A stretch of DNA of 64,000 nt from Tetrapyrgos nigripes. Lineage: Eukaryota; Basidiomycota; Agaricomycetes; Agaricales; Campanellaceae. Under the pieces are notes generated by a model. It was given only the letters and a program-made list of their open reading frames with translations, was not told the origin of the DNA and ran no database searches. Shown piece after piece: positions 42,343-53,367 of the stretch; positions within the stretch are counted from its first letter, which is position 1; each line of letters begins with the position of its first letter. Position numbers and translations under genes: made by a program. The stretch covers positions 186,001 through 250,000 of the forward strand of contig JAACJM010000049.1 in assembly GCA_013368315.1 (NCBI GenBank), written 5' to 3'.

Positions 42343-43552
42343 CTACTCAACCAACTCTGTCACCTTGGTAGTATGCTCCCAAAACCTCCTCTTTAAAACC
42401 TCCTGATCCTTCCGATGATATCTATACCCAAGATCATCCCCAAACCGACTCCGTCTATAAAATTTCCCCTTCTTTTCACCTCCAGATCTCTCAGGCTCAC
42501 GACCCTCGTCCGCCTGAAACAAGTCATACAAATGGTATTGAGCGCTGTCTTCCGGTTTTATAAAGATCAAAATCCAAATCCAGAAGAAGAACAGCTCAAG
42601 GGGCTTGAGGATCCAGTGGGCCCGGAAAGGTATGGTAAATGCATGGAGAGCATTATCAGTGGAAACCATACCGGGCATTGAGTTGGTGAAGGATATGCCG
42701 GGGTTGTGATCGGCGAAGGACTGGGTAAGGAACGAAGGAGAAGCGGTCAGTCATAGTTCCAGAGTCGTCCAAGCCTCAAGCTGGAGCATACATACCTCGA
42801 CCATCAAGTCGTTATACACGGCAGCCACCATATTAGTATTCACCCCTTTCAGCACAAGTCCCAGTCCACTACTCTTTTTGAATCCGAAATCATCCTCATC
42901 AAACCACCAGGTTATCCCACTAGCGAGAATACTAACCACCCGAGCGTCTTCGCCTGTGTGTTTCAAGGAAATTCGACGTAAACCATTAGAAATATACGTG
43001 AACGAGCAAAACGTACTAAAACTCACCTTTATCTTTCGCATTTCTTAAAAGAGGCATCAACTTAAACGTTGTCTTGAACCGATGATAATACCTGACAGCC
43101 AACTGCTTATCTATCCCTTCCTCCGTCCATCGATGACCACCCCACAAATTTGAATGATTCGCAGAAAAGAAGATGTAATTGATCTTTGGTGGTGCAGTTG
43201 TCTTCAGTCGACTCTCCAACAGCTTTGTAATCTCCAAACACATCTTATCCACGGAAGACATGAGCGAGACGTCGCAGGGTATGAATTCTCTGATGACACC
43301 GATATCTTGTTTTTCTCCTGGGCTCGGAGAAGGCTTGACGAGCTCTCGCAAAACACGTTCTCCGGGTTCTCGTGTCCTGCCAACCAGGATAACATGAACG
43401 TTTCCGTGCAGGTAATTAGCGAGAGCTTTGACCGTGGCTTCTCCTATTCCGGCTGTACCGCCAATGAAGATCGCAACGGGAGTAGATGCGGATTGAAGAA
43501 GATGAGAGGCGTAAGAGGCGTTGGACGCTTTGACTGTGGATAGAGAAGGCAT
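42343..43552 (-). CDS. Short-chain dehydrogenase/reductase-like oxidoreductase
   Basis: Three exons (43552-43027, 42953-42796, 42720-42343) join in phase. The N-terminal nucleotide-binding loop is FIGGTAGIGEATV, the G-x3-G-x-G pattern of the Rossmann fold, followed by HVILVGRT, where the Arg suggests NADP(H). CDVSLMSSVDKMC marks the adenine-contact Asp, and INYIFFSANHSNLWGG stands where the usual NAG motif would be. The middle of exon 2 (VVSILASGITWW) carries the Ser of the active site, but the classical Y-x3-K is not obvious, as in many atypical fungal SDRs. A hydrophobic stretch (HWILKPLELFFFWIWILIFI) near the C-terminus suggests membrane association. About 353 residues. Substrate unknown. 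Confidence 0.8.
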
Positions 43553-44467
43553 GATGGAATGAAGGAAAGATAGCTTGAGTTGTTGGGTGATCAGGAGTGT
43601 AGGATTTAAAGGAGGATGGGGAATCGTTGAGTGAGCTGATCTCTTCCCGTCCTCAAGTATCCTGGCTCTTGAATGACACGTCGATTCTAAATGATGCCGG
43701 GCTGACACGCGTCATATTCATTTTCGTGTACCTGAAAATCAAAGTTGGCCCCCAAGTTGGCCGGCCCCTTGACAAAAATCTATATCTGTAGTCAGTTCGA
43801 TTAGTCAGCGGAGGCCAACGTACATAGGTATTAATTACCAGTCCAGCTGAGCTCAATTCAGGTCCTCGGTAACAGAACTCAAGACTCCCATTCTCGCTCA
43901 ATATTTTTTGCTACATACCTCTTTTATGTACTTGGTAAATTCTACGAAATATGGTATATAGCATGTGGACTACCTTGCATGCGAGTGTTTGGATCCACTG
44001 CCTCTAAAAATGTCAGACAAGGAGGCAGCGTGCTGACAGGATTCTGAAGAACTACCTCCATTTTGAAAAAAGACACTTACAATGCTCCAGCAGAGTTGCT
44101 GCGAGCATGTTTGGCACTTCCCATCAGAGAGGGTACAGGTGAACAAGGAGATGCTGCAGGTAAATGAGGTCAACGACAGTGTACAGTGTATAGCGGATGT
44201 GACAAATAAAATTTTGTTGCAAAACTTAACAGAAGTTTGTGTACAAGAGAAGGCTGATCAGGATCAAGAGAGTATGACCTCCTCGGTCAAGAAAAGATCA
44301 GGATCAAGCTGTGATCGCGTTTTGGATCAACTCTTGATCCAAATTCGTGATCCTACCTTGATCTTGAACTCCGACCGCCACTAATGTACTCAGTAATGGA
44401 TATCCTGGGTATCATTTTTCAACAAATAATCCGTCAAAATCTCGGCTAAGTGCTGCCACAATTCCGT
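43553..44467. other. Intergenic region with GATCAAG-rich segment
   Basis: The part from about 44255 to 44370 repeats GATCAAGA, GGATCAAG and CTTGATCC in both orientations, which gives a small foldback. A 100-codon frame at 44082-44384 covers it but has no domain. The rest holds the promoter of the SDR gene (minus) and the 3' end of the GH5 gene. Confidence 0.4.
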
Positions 44468-46297
44468 TTAATGGAGGCTTGATACTCCAGAACGCTTGAG
44501 ATCTAAAAGATTTCCATATAAACGCGGGGGGCTGCTTTCGGTCAGGGAGACTCGTACTCACCATGGACAGGGATATTGGGTCTGATAGCGTTGGGCCAGA
44601 CCGTCTTAAATGCACTAGAAAGAAACCGGATGAGAATCATGAACTGTTGCTTTGATCCAAATACTCCAATGCTTACTTGGGGCCTCCCAAATCGTTGGTG
44701 TTTCCGGGCTCGAGGCTTCCTGTGTCGTCACCGCAGCAAGATCTGAAGGTTCCCCAGACTGGAGATGAAAGTTTAATACGTTAGTCATTTGCAAAGCATC
44801 ATCAGTGATTGAACGTACGCGGTCCAGCAGCCCAAGCAGACCATCCGATGTAAACATCGTTGTCAGCGAGGTATTGAAGCATCTCATTGAGCAACTGATC
44901 ACAGAGTTAGTATGAAGGCTTTCAGGTGGAGAAATTGCGCGTACATAAAAGCAGTTTTCATTGTTTCCTGCTCCAAATTCCGTTAACATAGCTCTAAATA
45001 CGGAATGTAAGTTCAGCGAAAGATCCTACACATTGCAAAATGAACGACATACTTGAGATTATTCTCTTGCAGCCAGTTAGTCAATGCAGCGAGATTCTCA
45101 GGTCCAGGCTGAGCGCATTCATCGTGAGATCCAGAGAAATCGACGTCTAAGAGTCGTAAATACCAGAATCGCCACACCTGCTGAAGACTCACCAAGATAT
45201 TCATGAACATCAATAGCCGTGTTGTTCAAAGGATCCGAGAGCTTCGCCATATAGTCACTCGAAGGAGCATTATTATCTCCTGTAACTTGCGTCCAGGAAT
45301 GTCCACCAGTGAACCCATTGCCGGGAGCAATGATCAATTGCTTAGCACCAGTTGAACGAATGCCATGGATAGCAGCTTGGTTGTTGTCCAGAATCAGCTG
45401 AGTGTCCATGTCGTGAGGCTCGTTGTTAATTCCAAAGATGACCTTTTCATTTTTGATGAATCGTTTAGCGAGTTCAGTCCAGAAGGCTTGGAAATCAGCA
45501 GTGGAGGCGGCTTTAGGGTCAGAGGTGTCTCCAATGACCTGAAAAGAAAAGAACAGACTGAATCTGTGAATGTTAATGGAAAAAGATGGGGATTATGACA
45601 TACGCTTCCGCTAATGGGTTGAGCTGAGGCATTACTAAGAATATTATGTGAATTTACGATGAAAATGGCAGCATCGGTGAGAGGCTCACTTGTATCGCAT
45701 ATAGTTGTGTGGATCAATGATCGCATACGCTCTTTTGGTCACAGTAATATAATTCACTGCATCTCGGAACTCCCTGAAGTACTGGAAAAATACAATAAAA
45801 ATACCGACGGTCAATACTTGGCGTCGCGACTTGTTCAGGATACCTGATTATAATAACTCACAGTCTCGTTAAAGGTACTTCCAAGCCCCGTTGCCAAAGG
45901 GCACATGCGCTCCATGAGGAATGTGACTCGGAAAAGATTGATCTTCTCGTGGTCAACGAACGTGTCGACAGTGCTCTGTAAATGAACATTGAGTTCGATC
46001 AGAAGGACTGTTCGCAGTCAATCAACGATTGACTGAGAGAACAGCTGACGCACCTTGTTGATGAAGGCATAGTCTACCCCAAAGCGTCCAGGGAGGTTGC
46101 CAGAACCAAATTCACCCCCAGACTAGAGACGCAGAGTGCGAATGCACGATGAGTGGCCTAGTACAAAGGCAAATGACAATTTGTTTACGGACCTCGTTCA
46201 CACCAGCGTAGAGAATTTTTGCCCCAACAGAGACAGCTGCTATGCAGAAAGTGAAGAGAAGAGCGAGACGGTGAGAGAGCTTGCGAGAAGGATCCAT
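44468..46297 (-). CDS. GH5 endo-beta-1,4-glucanase (subfamily 5_5-like)
   Basis: This is a secreted cellulase that would cut internal beta-1,4 bonds of cellulose. The start at 46297 gives a signal peptide (LALLFTFCIAAVSVGA), then KILYAGVNESGGEFG. The conserved features in order are FRVTFLMERM, AIIDPHNYMRY, VIFGINNEPHDM with the acid/base Glu, GNGFTGGHSW, DVHEYLDVDFSGSHDEC, and MLTEFGAGNNENC with the nucleophile Glu. About eleven exons are needed; the first three are 46297-46193, 46122-46054 and a 114-nt exon ending NET. The last exon ends DLKRSGVSSLH at the TAA at 44468-44470. Roughly 380 residues. No cellulose-binding module is present. TATATA at 46401-46406 lies about 105 bases upstream on the minus strand and may be its TATA box. 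Confidence 0.9.
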
Positions 46298-46692
46298 TGC
46301 AAGCCAAAACGTTGAAGACGTAGTACCAGTGTGAAGGAGGAAGAGGAGGGGTGTATTACCCGGGATGGGCGCTACGTCTGGGGTCACGGATAAAGGAGCC
46401 TATATACCCCATGGCTACCTTGTGAGAGTTTCCACTAGTTTTTCCGAGGTATATGCATGTTAGGAAGACGCAGGAAGCAATTGGTAAACTTGAGATTGGT
46501 GGTGAGATAAAGTAGCTAGAGACCGTAACACCCCGGACTATAGTCGGTAAATGGTGTTTGTTGGACTAAAATAAGAGTACAACACGATGACATGCGAATG
46601 TTAGAACGTTTCCAGATTTGCCCCCGAAACTGTCATGGCAAAGCGTCCGGTAGGGATCTTTGGAAACAAAAACAGCAAAAACAAGACAGCAT

Positions 46693-46785
46693 CGACCACG
46701 GTGAGACTCGAACTCACAATCTCTAGCTTTGGATAATTTCTCAAACACCCGGAAACTAGCGCGTTAACCATTACGCTACGCGGCC
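46693..46785 (-). tRNA. tRNA-Arg(CCG) with a 20-nt intron
   Basis: On the minus strand the acceptor stem is GGCCGCG with CGTGGTC (two G-U pairs). The D arm contains AGCGTAATGGTTAACGC and the T arm GTGAGTTCGAGTCTCAC. The anticodon stem is CTAGT/GCTAG and the loop T-T-CCG-G is followed by a 20-nt intron (GTGTTTGAGAAATTATCCAA) and then A. The anticodon CCG decodes CGG. The intron is at the canonical position after 37. Discriminator G. Confidence 0.88.
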
Positions 46786-46980
46786 GACGAGCGATGGAGA
46801 CACTTATCGATTGTGGGTTTTGAACCAGGATATGATTATGATTATAGCACTACAACGTCCGAAAGGCTCGTCTACACGTACAGTATAGAGAATTACAAGG
46901 GATCCTGGATGGAGAAAAGTGAATGAGCAAAGTATAGCTAAAGTAAGGACTCACCGATAGAGCTTCTTAAAAAGTAATTA
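46786..46980. other. Short spacer
   Basis: Between the tRNA-Arg gene and the stop of the next minus-strand gene. No motif of note was seen apart from the expected Pol III region. Confidence 0.3.
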
Positions 46981-47389
46981 CTAACGCCCCTCAGGCTTTC
47001 TCCCAAAATTTTCGGTGGCATCTGGTCCCTGATATGGCCGACTCGTTTCTGGTCCTTTTTCATCGCCCCATAAGTTCCTTCCTCCATATTTCGTCTCCTT
47101 TTGTGGCAGATTATATGGCGCTTTCTTGTCGACATGTCCGTATTTCGGCGTCTCCAGGCCTGCACGGCTCCAAGGTCCGAAAGCAGTCCATCTGATCCTG
47201 TTCGTTCTAGTTTGTCCCATTCAGGATTGATTTTTTTTGTACTTGGTCATGACCGTTGGCCCGAGAGCTATTTTCCGACTTCTCCGAGTCAGTTTGAAGA
47301 GTTCGGCGAAGAGAGGGACAGGGACGGATATAGGGGACAGATTTTCGAGAGTAGCTGAGAGTTTTGTTCAGGATTATTCTAGAGGACAT
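46981..47389 (-). CDS. Small putative mitochondrial protein, paralogue B (exon join uncertain)
   Basis: The N-terminal frame at 47389 begins MSSRIILNKTLSYSRKSVPY with Arg/Ser-rich, acid-free sequence like a mitochondrial targeting signal. The downstream frame ending at 46981 reads WTAFGPW-SRAGLETPKYGHV, KYGGR, TSRPYQGPDAT and ends FGRKPEGR. The WSRAG / YGGR / TSRP..GP / GRKPEGR blocks match those of the gene at 36865-37305. The two frames differ. An intron from GTCGGA (weak donor, after DSEK) to the acceptor ACTAG or GAACAG would join them in phase. Otherwise a frame break near the run of eight A on the minus strand (about 47232-47239) has to be assumed. Function unknown. Confidence 0.6.
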
Positions 47390-47821
47390 GGTAGCGTTAG
47401 TGAGATGTACGGGTTAGAACAAACCCTACTCGCTCCTGTCTTCATAAGTATGACCACCCCTATTGCTCTAAAGTTGTCGGAAGCAAAATCTGTAGAGAAT
47501 GCAAAGAGATACTCGACATTCTGGTTCTTACACGACTATCCATGTGTGACGATCGTGGAGTCTTGACGAGAAAGTTGCTTCAGATACGCATATATCCTAG
47601 CATACATGGTGGGTCATTACGGTGTACATGCAAAGGTAGTAAAACTATAATGCAAGAAGGAAACGTCAGCTAAATGGATATAGGTAAGAAAAAACACCAA
47701 GTATACCTCGAGAGAGAGATAAAAAAACCAAAATTAAAGACGATGAGAGTACTAACGGTCTGAACCAAAATCAAATCCAAGAAACTCTAGGAAAGAACAC
47801 CAACTCCCATTTTCTGCCGCT
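47390..47821. other. Intergenic region
   Basis: Contains the promoter of the preceding minus-strand gene and the 3' region of the large gene that follows. The frame 47237-47566 on the plus strand is a shadow with no family features. No repeat noted. Confidence 0.35.
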
Positions 47822-50800
47822 TCATCTCCCCGCAATGATATTTGCCGGTACCCTTACCCCCATCCGCGCCCTACCAGCTTCACTCGGCTTGTTCAAATCC
47901 TCAGCATCCCCTTCAAGCGAGTCCAAAAATTCCCCGTCGGGATCCAAAGAGCCATCTCTCAACTGCGTTCGTGAGGACTCTTCTCTGCTATTTTCTTCAG
48001 CTTCTATATCACCCGAGCGATCTTCGTCGTCGTCGCTTGAATCTTCCCAAACGCCCGGCATACCATCGTCACTATCTGACACATCCTGTAACGAAGGCAT
48101 CGATGGCAACGACCACGAATCCTCATCTCCTTCATCGTCATCACCATCCGCTTCAAAGTCTCGACGTGGCCTCACTCTTGACATGAAACTAGTGGGGGGA
48201 CCACTCTGCCGGATCATAATCCGCCCTTCGAGTTCGCTCTCGGTATCCGAGTCAAACTCAAAGCCGTCCCTGGAGACGTCCTCGTTACGATGAGTAGCTG
48301 CTTCACGAGTCTGACCCGTCTCGGCGTGGCCATGAGCCCTATTCTCTCCAAGGGACATCCACTCCTCGAAAGCAGACCACTCGCGTTGACGTTCCATTCC
48401 CGTCGTCTCGGCTACTACCCTGACGTTCCTTATAAGATCCGTGAGACGAGACATCCTGGCCGAAGAGCGTATAGACGAGGTAGGTGACGAAGAAAGTGAT
48501 GGCGATGTAGGTGTAGGAGGGAAAACAAGTGGAGGTAGAGAACTTGTAGTTGATGAGGGTGAAGACGGGACTGATGAGCTCCTGGTGTGGGTAGTGTTAT
48601 TATCACCAAGGCCAGTACCGTCGCGAATATAAGGTGTAGCACCCATTAACAAGTCCAGCATGACCTCTCTTCTCTCTTGAGCTTGCTGCCTTGCCCGGCG
48701 AACAAGTGCCAATACATGATGAGTGTGCACTGTACCCATGTCGAGATCTGTAGCTTGGGAAAGGTCAGAGTTTTCCTCAACCCCCTGGCTAGTACCCTGA
48801 GCAGTCAATTCGGCACCTGCCCTGAGCTCAACATTCTCCATATTCTCGGAGACACTGTGCATAACATCGGGCTCGAGCATGTGATGAAGGGATGGAGTAG
48901 TCGGTATGGGAGTGGTCAATGAAACCGGTGCTGTGAAACCCGGAGAATCGGGCACTACAACGCCTGTCTGGCGACCAGCTTCCGGTAACGCTGACGGTAC
49001 GGAGGAAGTTGAGGACGAAGGTCTCGAAGACGTCGTAGTCTCCAGTCCCGGGACTGCGTTTGCGGTCGGCCTACTCGAGTCGATCGAGGTTGACTGCAGC
49101 TCTGATAACAAAGGCATGGAATCTACAGCAGCGGCAATAGGTGTCTCATCCACTGACGGACCAGTTACGTTTACCACACTCTCTACAGCAGTTCCTGGTG
49201 CTTGACCAGGTGCATCCACTTCTCCGTCACCCAGTCCACCTCTCTCATCCTCGGTGGCACTAATGCTCACAGGAGAATCTGGTACAGGTAAAATCGTCCT
49301 AGCACTCGATCGAGGACTGGAACCTTGATCATCTCCTTGGAGAGTGAAATTCCCAGTCAACATATGCAGTAACATCTCGTCGGAATCTTGGGCCCCATAT
49401 ACCCTTCTCAGCGCCTCTTCTGCCTCGTCTTCACCAATTCTCGCTCGCCTTCGAGGTAGAGGTCTACCTGCCCTTCGTCCAACTTCGTCGTCTTCGTGGG
49501 CACCGTCTTGATGGCCTGAAGCAGAGGTTTCGGCCTGTGACTCGACGGCTGAGGGAAAATTGGGATAAGGTGTTGCGGTAGATGGTGAAGACGTGGATGT
49601 GGACAGCTCTGACTCTATTTCGACAGCTTCAATCTCGAGAATATCGCTTATTGGCAGCCGTCCTTCCCTACTCAATCTTTCCCCTTCAAGCTCTCCGTCT
49701 CTTCTCTCTGATCTGTCATTCCCATTAGCACCATCCTCGCTGACCACTGTTACAGTACTCGCCAAACTGGCGATACTCGGTCTATTCCTTATCTCCCTTC
49801 CAGTTTCAGCTCTAACTACAACGTCATCGTCATCTCGGTCGCTATCATCATGTTCGTCTCGGTTTCCAGATGCTCTCTCTGTGACCGCCGCAGGATACGG
49901 CATCGACACCGGTACATTCGACGAAATGTTGAGAGCTGAAGCTGTTACGGCAGAGGACGGTGTAGGCATGATAGGCGGAGCATCAGACGTAGATGACGGG
50001 ACGAGGACATATGGAGAGATAGGCGTTAAAGATGACGATGATGTCCGCGAAGGCAAAGGCAGACTTCCAGGTCCGATTCTACTGTTAGTATGCGTGAAGA
50101 TGCTGGGCCTCGTCGTTGCAGAAGAAGTATTAGAGTTACTTGACGCGTTACTGAGATTACTGGGGTAACGCGACGTAGAAGGCCGTGAAGACGAGGTTGA
50201 AGTGGTGTTGCTGTTTCGTGGAGAGGGGAATGAGAACCTAGGTGAGCTGGAGACGGCACTGGAGAAGAAGGTGTAGATGGAGTAAGGGTGGTCAGTGGAG
50301 TTTGTTGGTGAGGGAGACGACGTCTGGGATGAAGGGGTTGACGATATAGGTGGCTCAGGATGAAGCTGGGACAGAGAACTACTGGTCCTCCAATACGCTG
50401 GTCCTTGAGGGCCTTCGGGTCGCCCAAGATTCTGCGAAGGAAGAGGTAGTCCAGACACTGACGTATCTGCGTTCCTGGATCTCGAACTGCCAGTATTAGA
50501 GAAGATACTCTCTACTGCCGTCTTACACGGTTTGTACCGTGTTCCGAGAGGGTTTCCACTGGAACAAAACAAAAATCAGAAAAAGTCGTATATATGCATC
50601 GAGGCCAGGCATATACTCACCATGCTGCGCATCCAACCCCTTCTCTAATACACCCACAGGCACTCTTCACTACCTTGACTACCGCTGACGCTGCTCGGCT
50701 TTCCGGAGTATTACTGGATCCGCCTAGACTGAACCTGCTCGAAGCGTCTGAGTCTGGATCCACAAAGAGGTCGGGATCCAGAGCTACGACAGCTTCAGTT

Positions 50801-51696
50801 GCCTCGGTCTTTGCCATCCATACCCCCATTCGGGCGCGGGGTGCAGCACGAAGATGAAGGAGGGCTCCGCAACCATTGACTCGGGGTGGCGACGACGGCA
50901 TAGCCTTTTCTTTGCCTTTCGGCGAGGTAGAAGTGGAAGGAGGCAGTAATGGGAATGGAGAAGGTGTGAAAGGCTCTGAACACATCTGTTTCCTGATGAA
51001 CTCCTCCTCGGCCCAACGCTCCTCATAAGCAGCGTATTCCTCCGTTCCAGGCTCGAGTTCGTATCCACAAAACAGGCTGTAGGTGTATGACTCTGATTCT
51101 ATGTCCCAAGGGTCGGGATTACCCCGAGTGGAGGCAATATTGACCGAGGATCTCCGCAGTGTAGCTGGCTGGACCCAGTCGTCTCCTTGGGAGGGATTGG
51201 ACGATGTATCGAGACGAGCAGGAATAGTACGCGTTGGGTTGGCCCTAAGAACGCTCAAGAACGGCTCCATACTTCGCAAGCTGCTTGTGCTTGCCCTTGA
51301 TCCCAAACCCGTCGACCTAGTTCCGCTACTTGGATTCTCGTTCGGCGGTAAACTGTCCCGATGATAGTGGTCAAGCCTCATAGCACCTCTCCTTCGCAGC
51401 CTCGATGCCTCACCGGTCCTAACCAAATCCGAAAGGACAATGGAGTCATCTGCGTCGGTAGGTTCCGGGTCTCCACCAGAACCCGCTCCAGAACCAGCGG
51501 CAACCCCATCAACAACACTGGAGCTATTCCTCCTACCCAACCCTATTCTTGATGCACTGCCATTCCTGTTGGTACCGCTATATGTCGACCTCGATGACGC
51601 CGACCTGCTGGGTATCCCGCCTCTACTCTCTCGCAACCCCGCTCCAGTTCCATCCCTAGTCCTTCCAGAGCTCGAATATGAATAGATAACCGGCAT
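47822..51696 (-). CDS. Large disordered protein with a split Cys cluster
   Basis: Two exons, 51696-50621 and 50558-47822, join in phase (1270 residues). Start MPVIYSYSSSG at 51696. The protein is dominated by Ser, Thr, Pro, Glu and Asp. The one compact element straddles the intron: VKSACGCIREGVGC ends exon 1 and ACGNPLGTRYKPC starts exon 2. Its spacing C-x-C-x6-C-x2-C-x9-C suggests a zinc-binding knuckle, and GTRYKPC is the sort of string I associate with RING-like fungal proteins. Other conserved-looking pieces are SYTYSLFCGYELEPGTEEYA in exon 1 and LALVRRARQQAQERREVMLD in exon 2, followed by an acidic Asp/Ser-rich end. No membrane span. A regulatory or scaffolding role is likely but unproven. 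Confidence 0.78.
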
Positions 51697-52162
51697 ATAT
51701 GCGCAAACTTTTGTGGTTGTTGTCTGCTTTGTTCGTTTTGGGTCGTGCAGTTGGGTCGTGCGAGTCGTGCAGGATTTCGTTAAGGATTGGGGGCTTTGAA
51801 GGAAGATTGAGAGACGAAGATAAGTATGCAAGAATTAGAGGAAATAGATGATGGTAGTATGATGAAAAGATGAGATACAATGACCATTCTACTGGTCCAT
51901 TCGCAAAAGACAAAACCCGTGCGTACAATGAGGCGATGCTGACTAAGCGCCCGAAATCTCACGTGGTCATCGGCCTCGATTGGCCCGTCCGACGCGCGTC
52001 AAGCGTCGTTGGCGCGGAGCATCACAGCTTTCAGTGCCTTCCACACATCATTTGAAATCCTTGAAAGTTGAAGTTCGGAATATTTAAAGCTCACTTATAT
52101 AAACGGGTGATAAAGTATAAATATACAAGTAACTGTCCATAAAAAGTGTAGGTATTTTCAGA
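51697..52162. other. Intergenic region, divergent/3' side
   Basis: Between the start of the large minus-strand gene and the end of the next minus-strand gene. A CT-poor promoter-like stretch (51700-51800) precedes the large gene. No other feature. Confidence 0.35.
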
Positions 52163-53367
52163 TCACAGCGTCATGAAAGCTCCCAAGAAAGCTCCACCAA
52201 CAACGGTGACGAGCATGTAAGGGGCACCCGAGCCAAGAGCGCCGTTTCCGTTACCCAGTCTCCGCCACTGGAGTTGTCGTTATTGGCTAAAGGTAGTGAG
52301 AGTGAGCAAAATGAAAGACAGCGTAGAGAACTTGAGGACAAATAACTCACAGTTGGTGTTCCCGCTGCTACCCGTGTTTTGAGATCCAGCTGGTTGCGTT
52401 GCTGTTGCTCCCAGGAGGGAAGTCAGTTGGGCCGCTGGTTACAATGATCATAATGATGCTCAATCAGTACGACGAGTAATTTTATACAGCACATGGCGAT
52501 CCTAGACTCACCATCCGTGATGGAGTTACCTCCAAGGAGGGATGACAGTTGAGCGGCTATGGAAGAAAGGGTCGTTAGAGGAGACTGAAAATTTTCAGGA
52601 CCATCCAGAAATGCTCACCGTCCGTAGGAATGGAAACACCAGAAGGAATGAGGGAAGTCAACGCTCCAACTGGAGTTTGTTAAGTCTCGGGAGTGTAATC
52701 ATGCTGCTTGATAAGACTTACTGTCGACACCACTTGGAAGAAGGGAGGTCAGGTCACCAACTACAATTGGCTGTTAGCGCTTCAAGTCGACTGATCAAAA
52801 CGGAGATGGCGGCTCACTGTCAGGAAGACCAGTGGGTAGAGCTGATCCGACTGTTGTGTGGGCGTGCGGTCAGTAAGTATTTGTATTCAGATGATAATCA
52901 TCATGGCGGGCAAGAAACCCGCGCTGTGAAACCAATACTCACTGTCACCTGTGACCGATCCCAACAAAGAGGTTAACTGGGCGGGGTCGGTAGGGATCGC
53001 AGAACCGAAGAGGGAAGTCAATTGGTCCACTGAAGAAGGCGCTAGTATTAGCAAATGTTAAGGGAAGTAGAGCTTCGGTGACTCACATCCACTAGTACCC
53101 CCAATCAAAGAAGTAAGGTCGTTGATATCAGTGGGTACTGGAATACTCGTCAGTCAGACTTTAACTGTTTTGAGCGCAAAGACGTACAGCCGCTGCCGGG
53201 AATGCTAACTACAAGTCACACAAGCAGAGGTCAGCGAAAGAGGACCACTATGAATGACTCGATCACTCACAATCACTCCCATCCTGACGTTTTTCCACCG
53301 GTCCAGCATTAGCGGAAGATACGATTAAAGCAGCGAGAGGAGCAACAGCGAGAGCTTTGGCAAACAT
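52163..53367 (-). CDS. Secreted exon-repeat protein, probably GPI-anchored, tail frameshifted
   Basis: The start at 53367 gives a signal peptide (MFAKALAVAPLAALIVSSANA) and a dibasic Kex2-type site (VEKR). Nine or more short exons then encode a degenerate unit with core (D/Q)LTSLLG / ALTSLIPSG and linker SIPTD. Every intron is phase 1: each exon ends in one base of a split codon, so exons are symmetric. Exon ends include GDLTSLLPSGVD, GALTSLIPSGVSIPTD, AAQLSSLLGGNSITD and AAQLTSLLGATATQPAG. The final exon continues in phase as SNNDNSSGGDWVTETALLAR and stops at 52171. One frame over, the DNA reads GNGNGALGSGAPYMLTVVVG + GAFLGAFMTL and stops at 52163, a classical hydrophobic GPI-attachment tail. 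Thus a 1-2-nt indel near 52253-52266 appears to have cut off the anchor. A run TATATATATA (53527-53537) upstream may be the TATA region. Confidence 0.75.

Noticed and set aside
50594..51700. Plus-strand frames opposite the large Cys-cluster gene
   Set aside because: They overlap the minus-strand exon completely, have no homologous features and break at many places.
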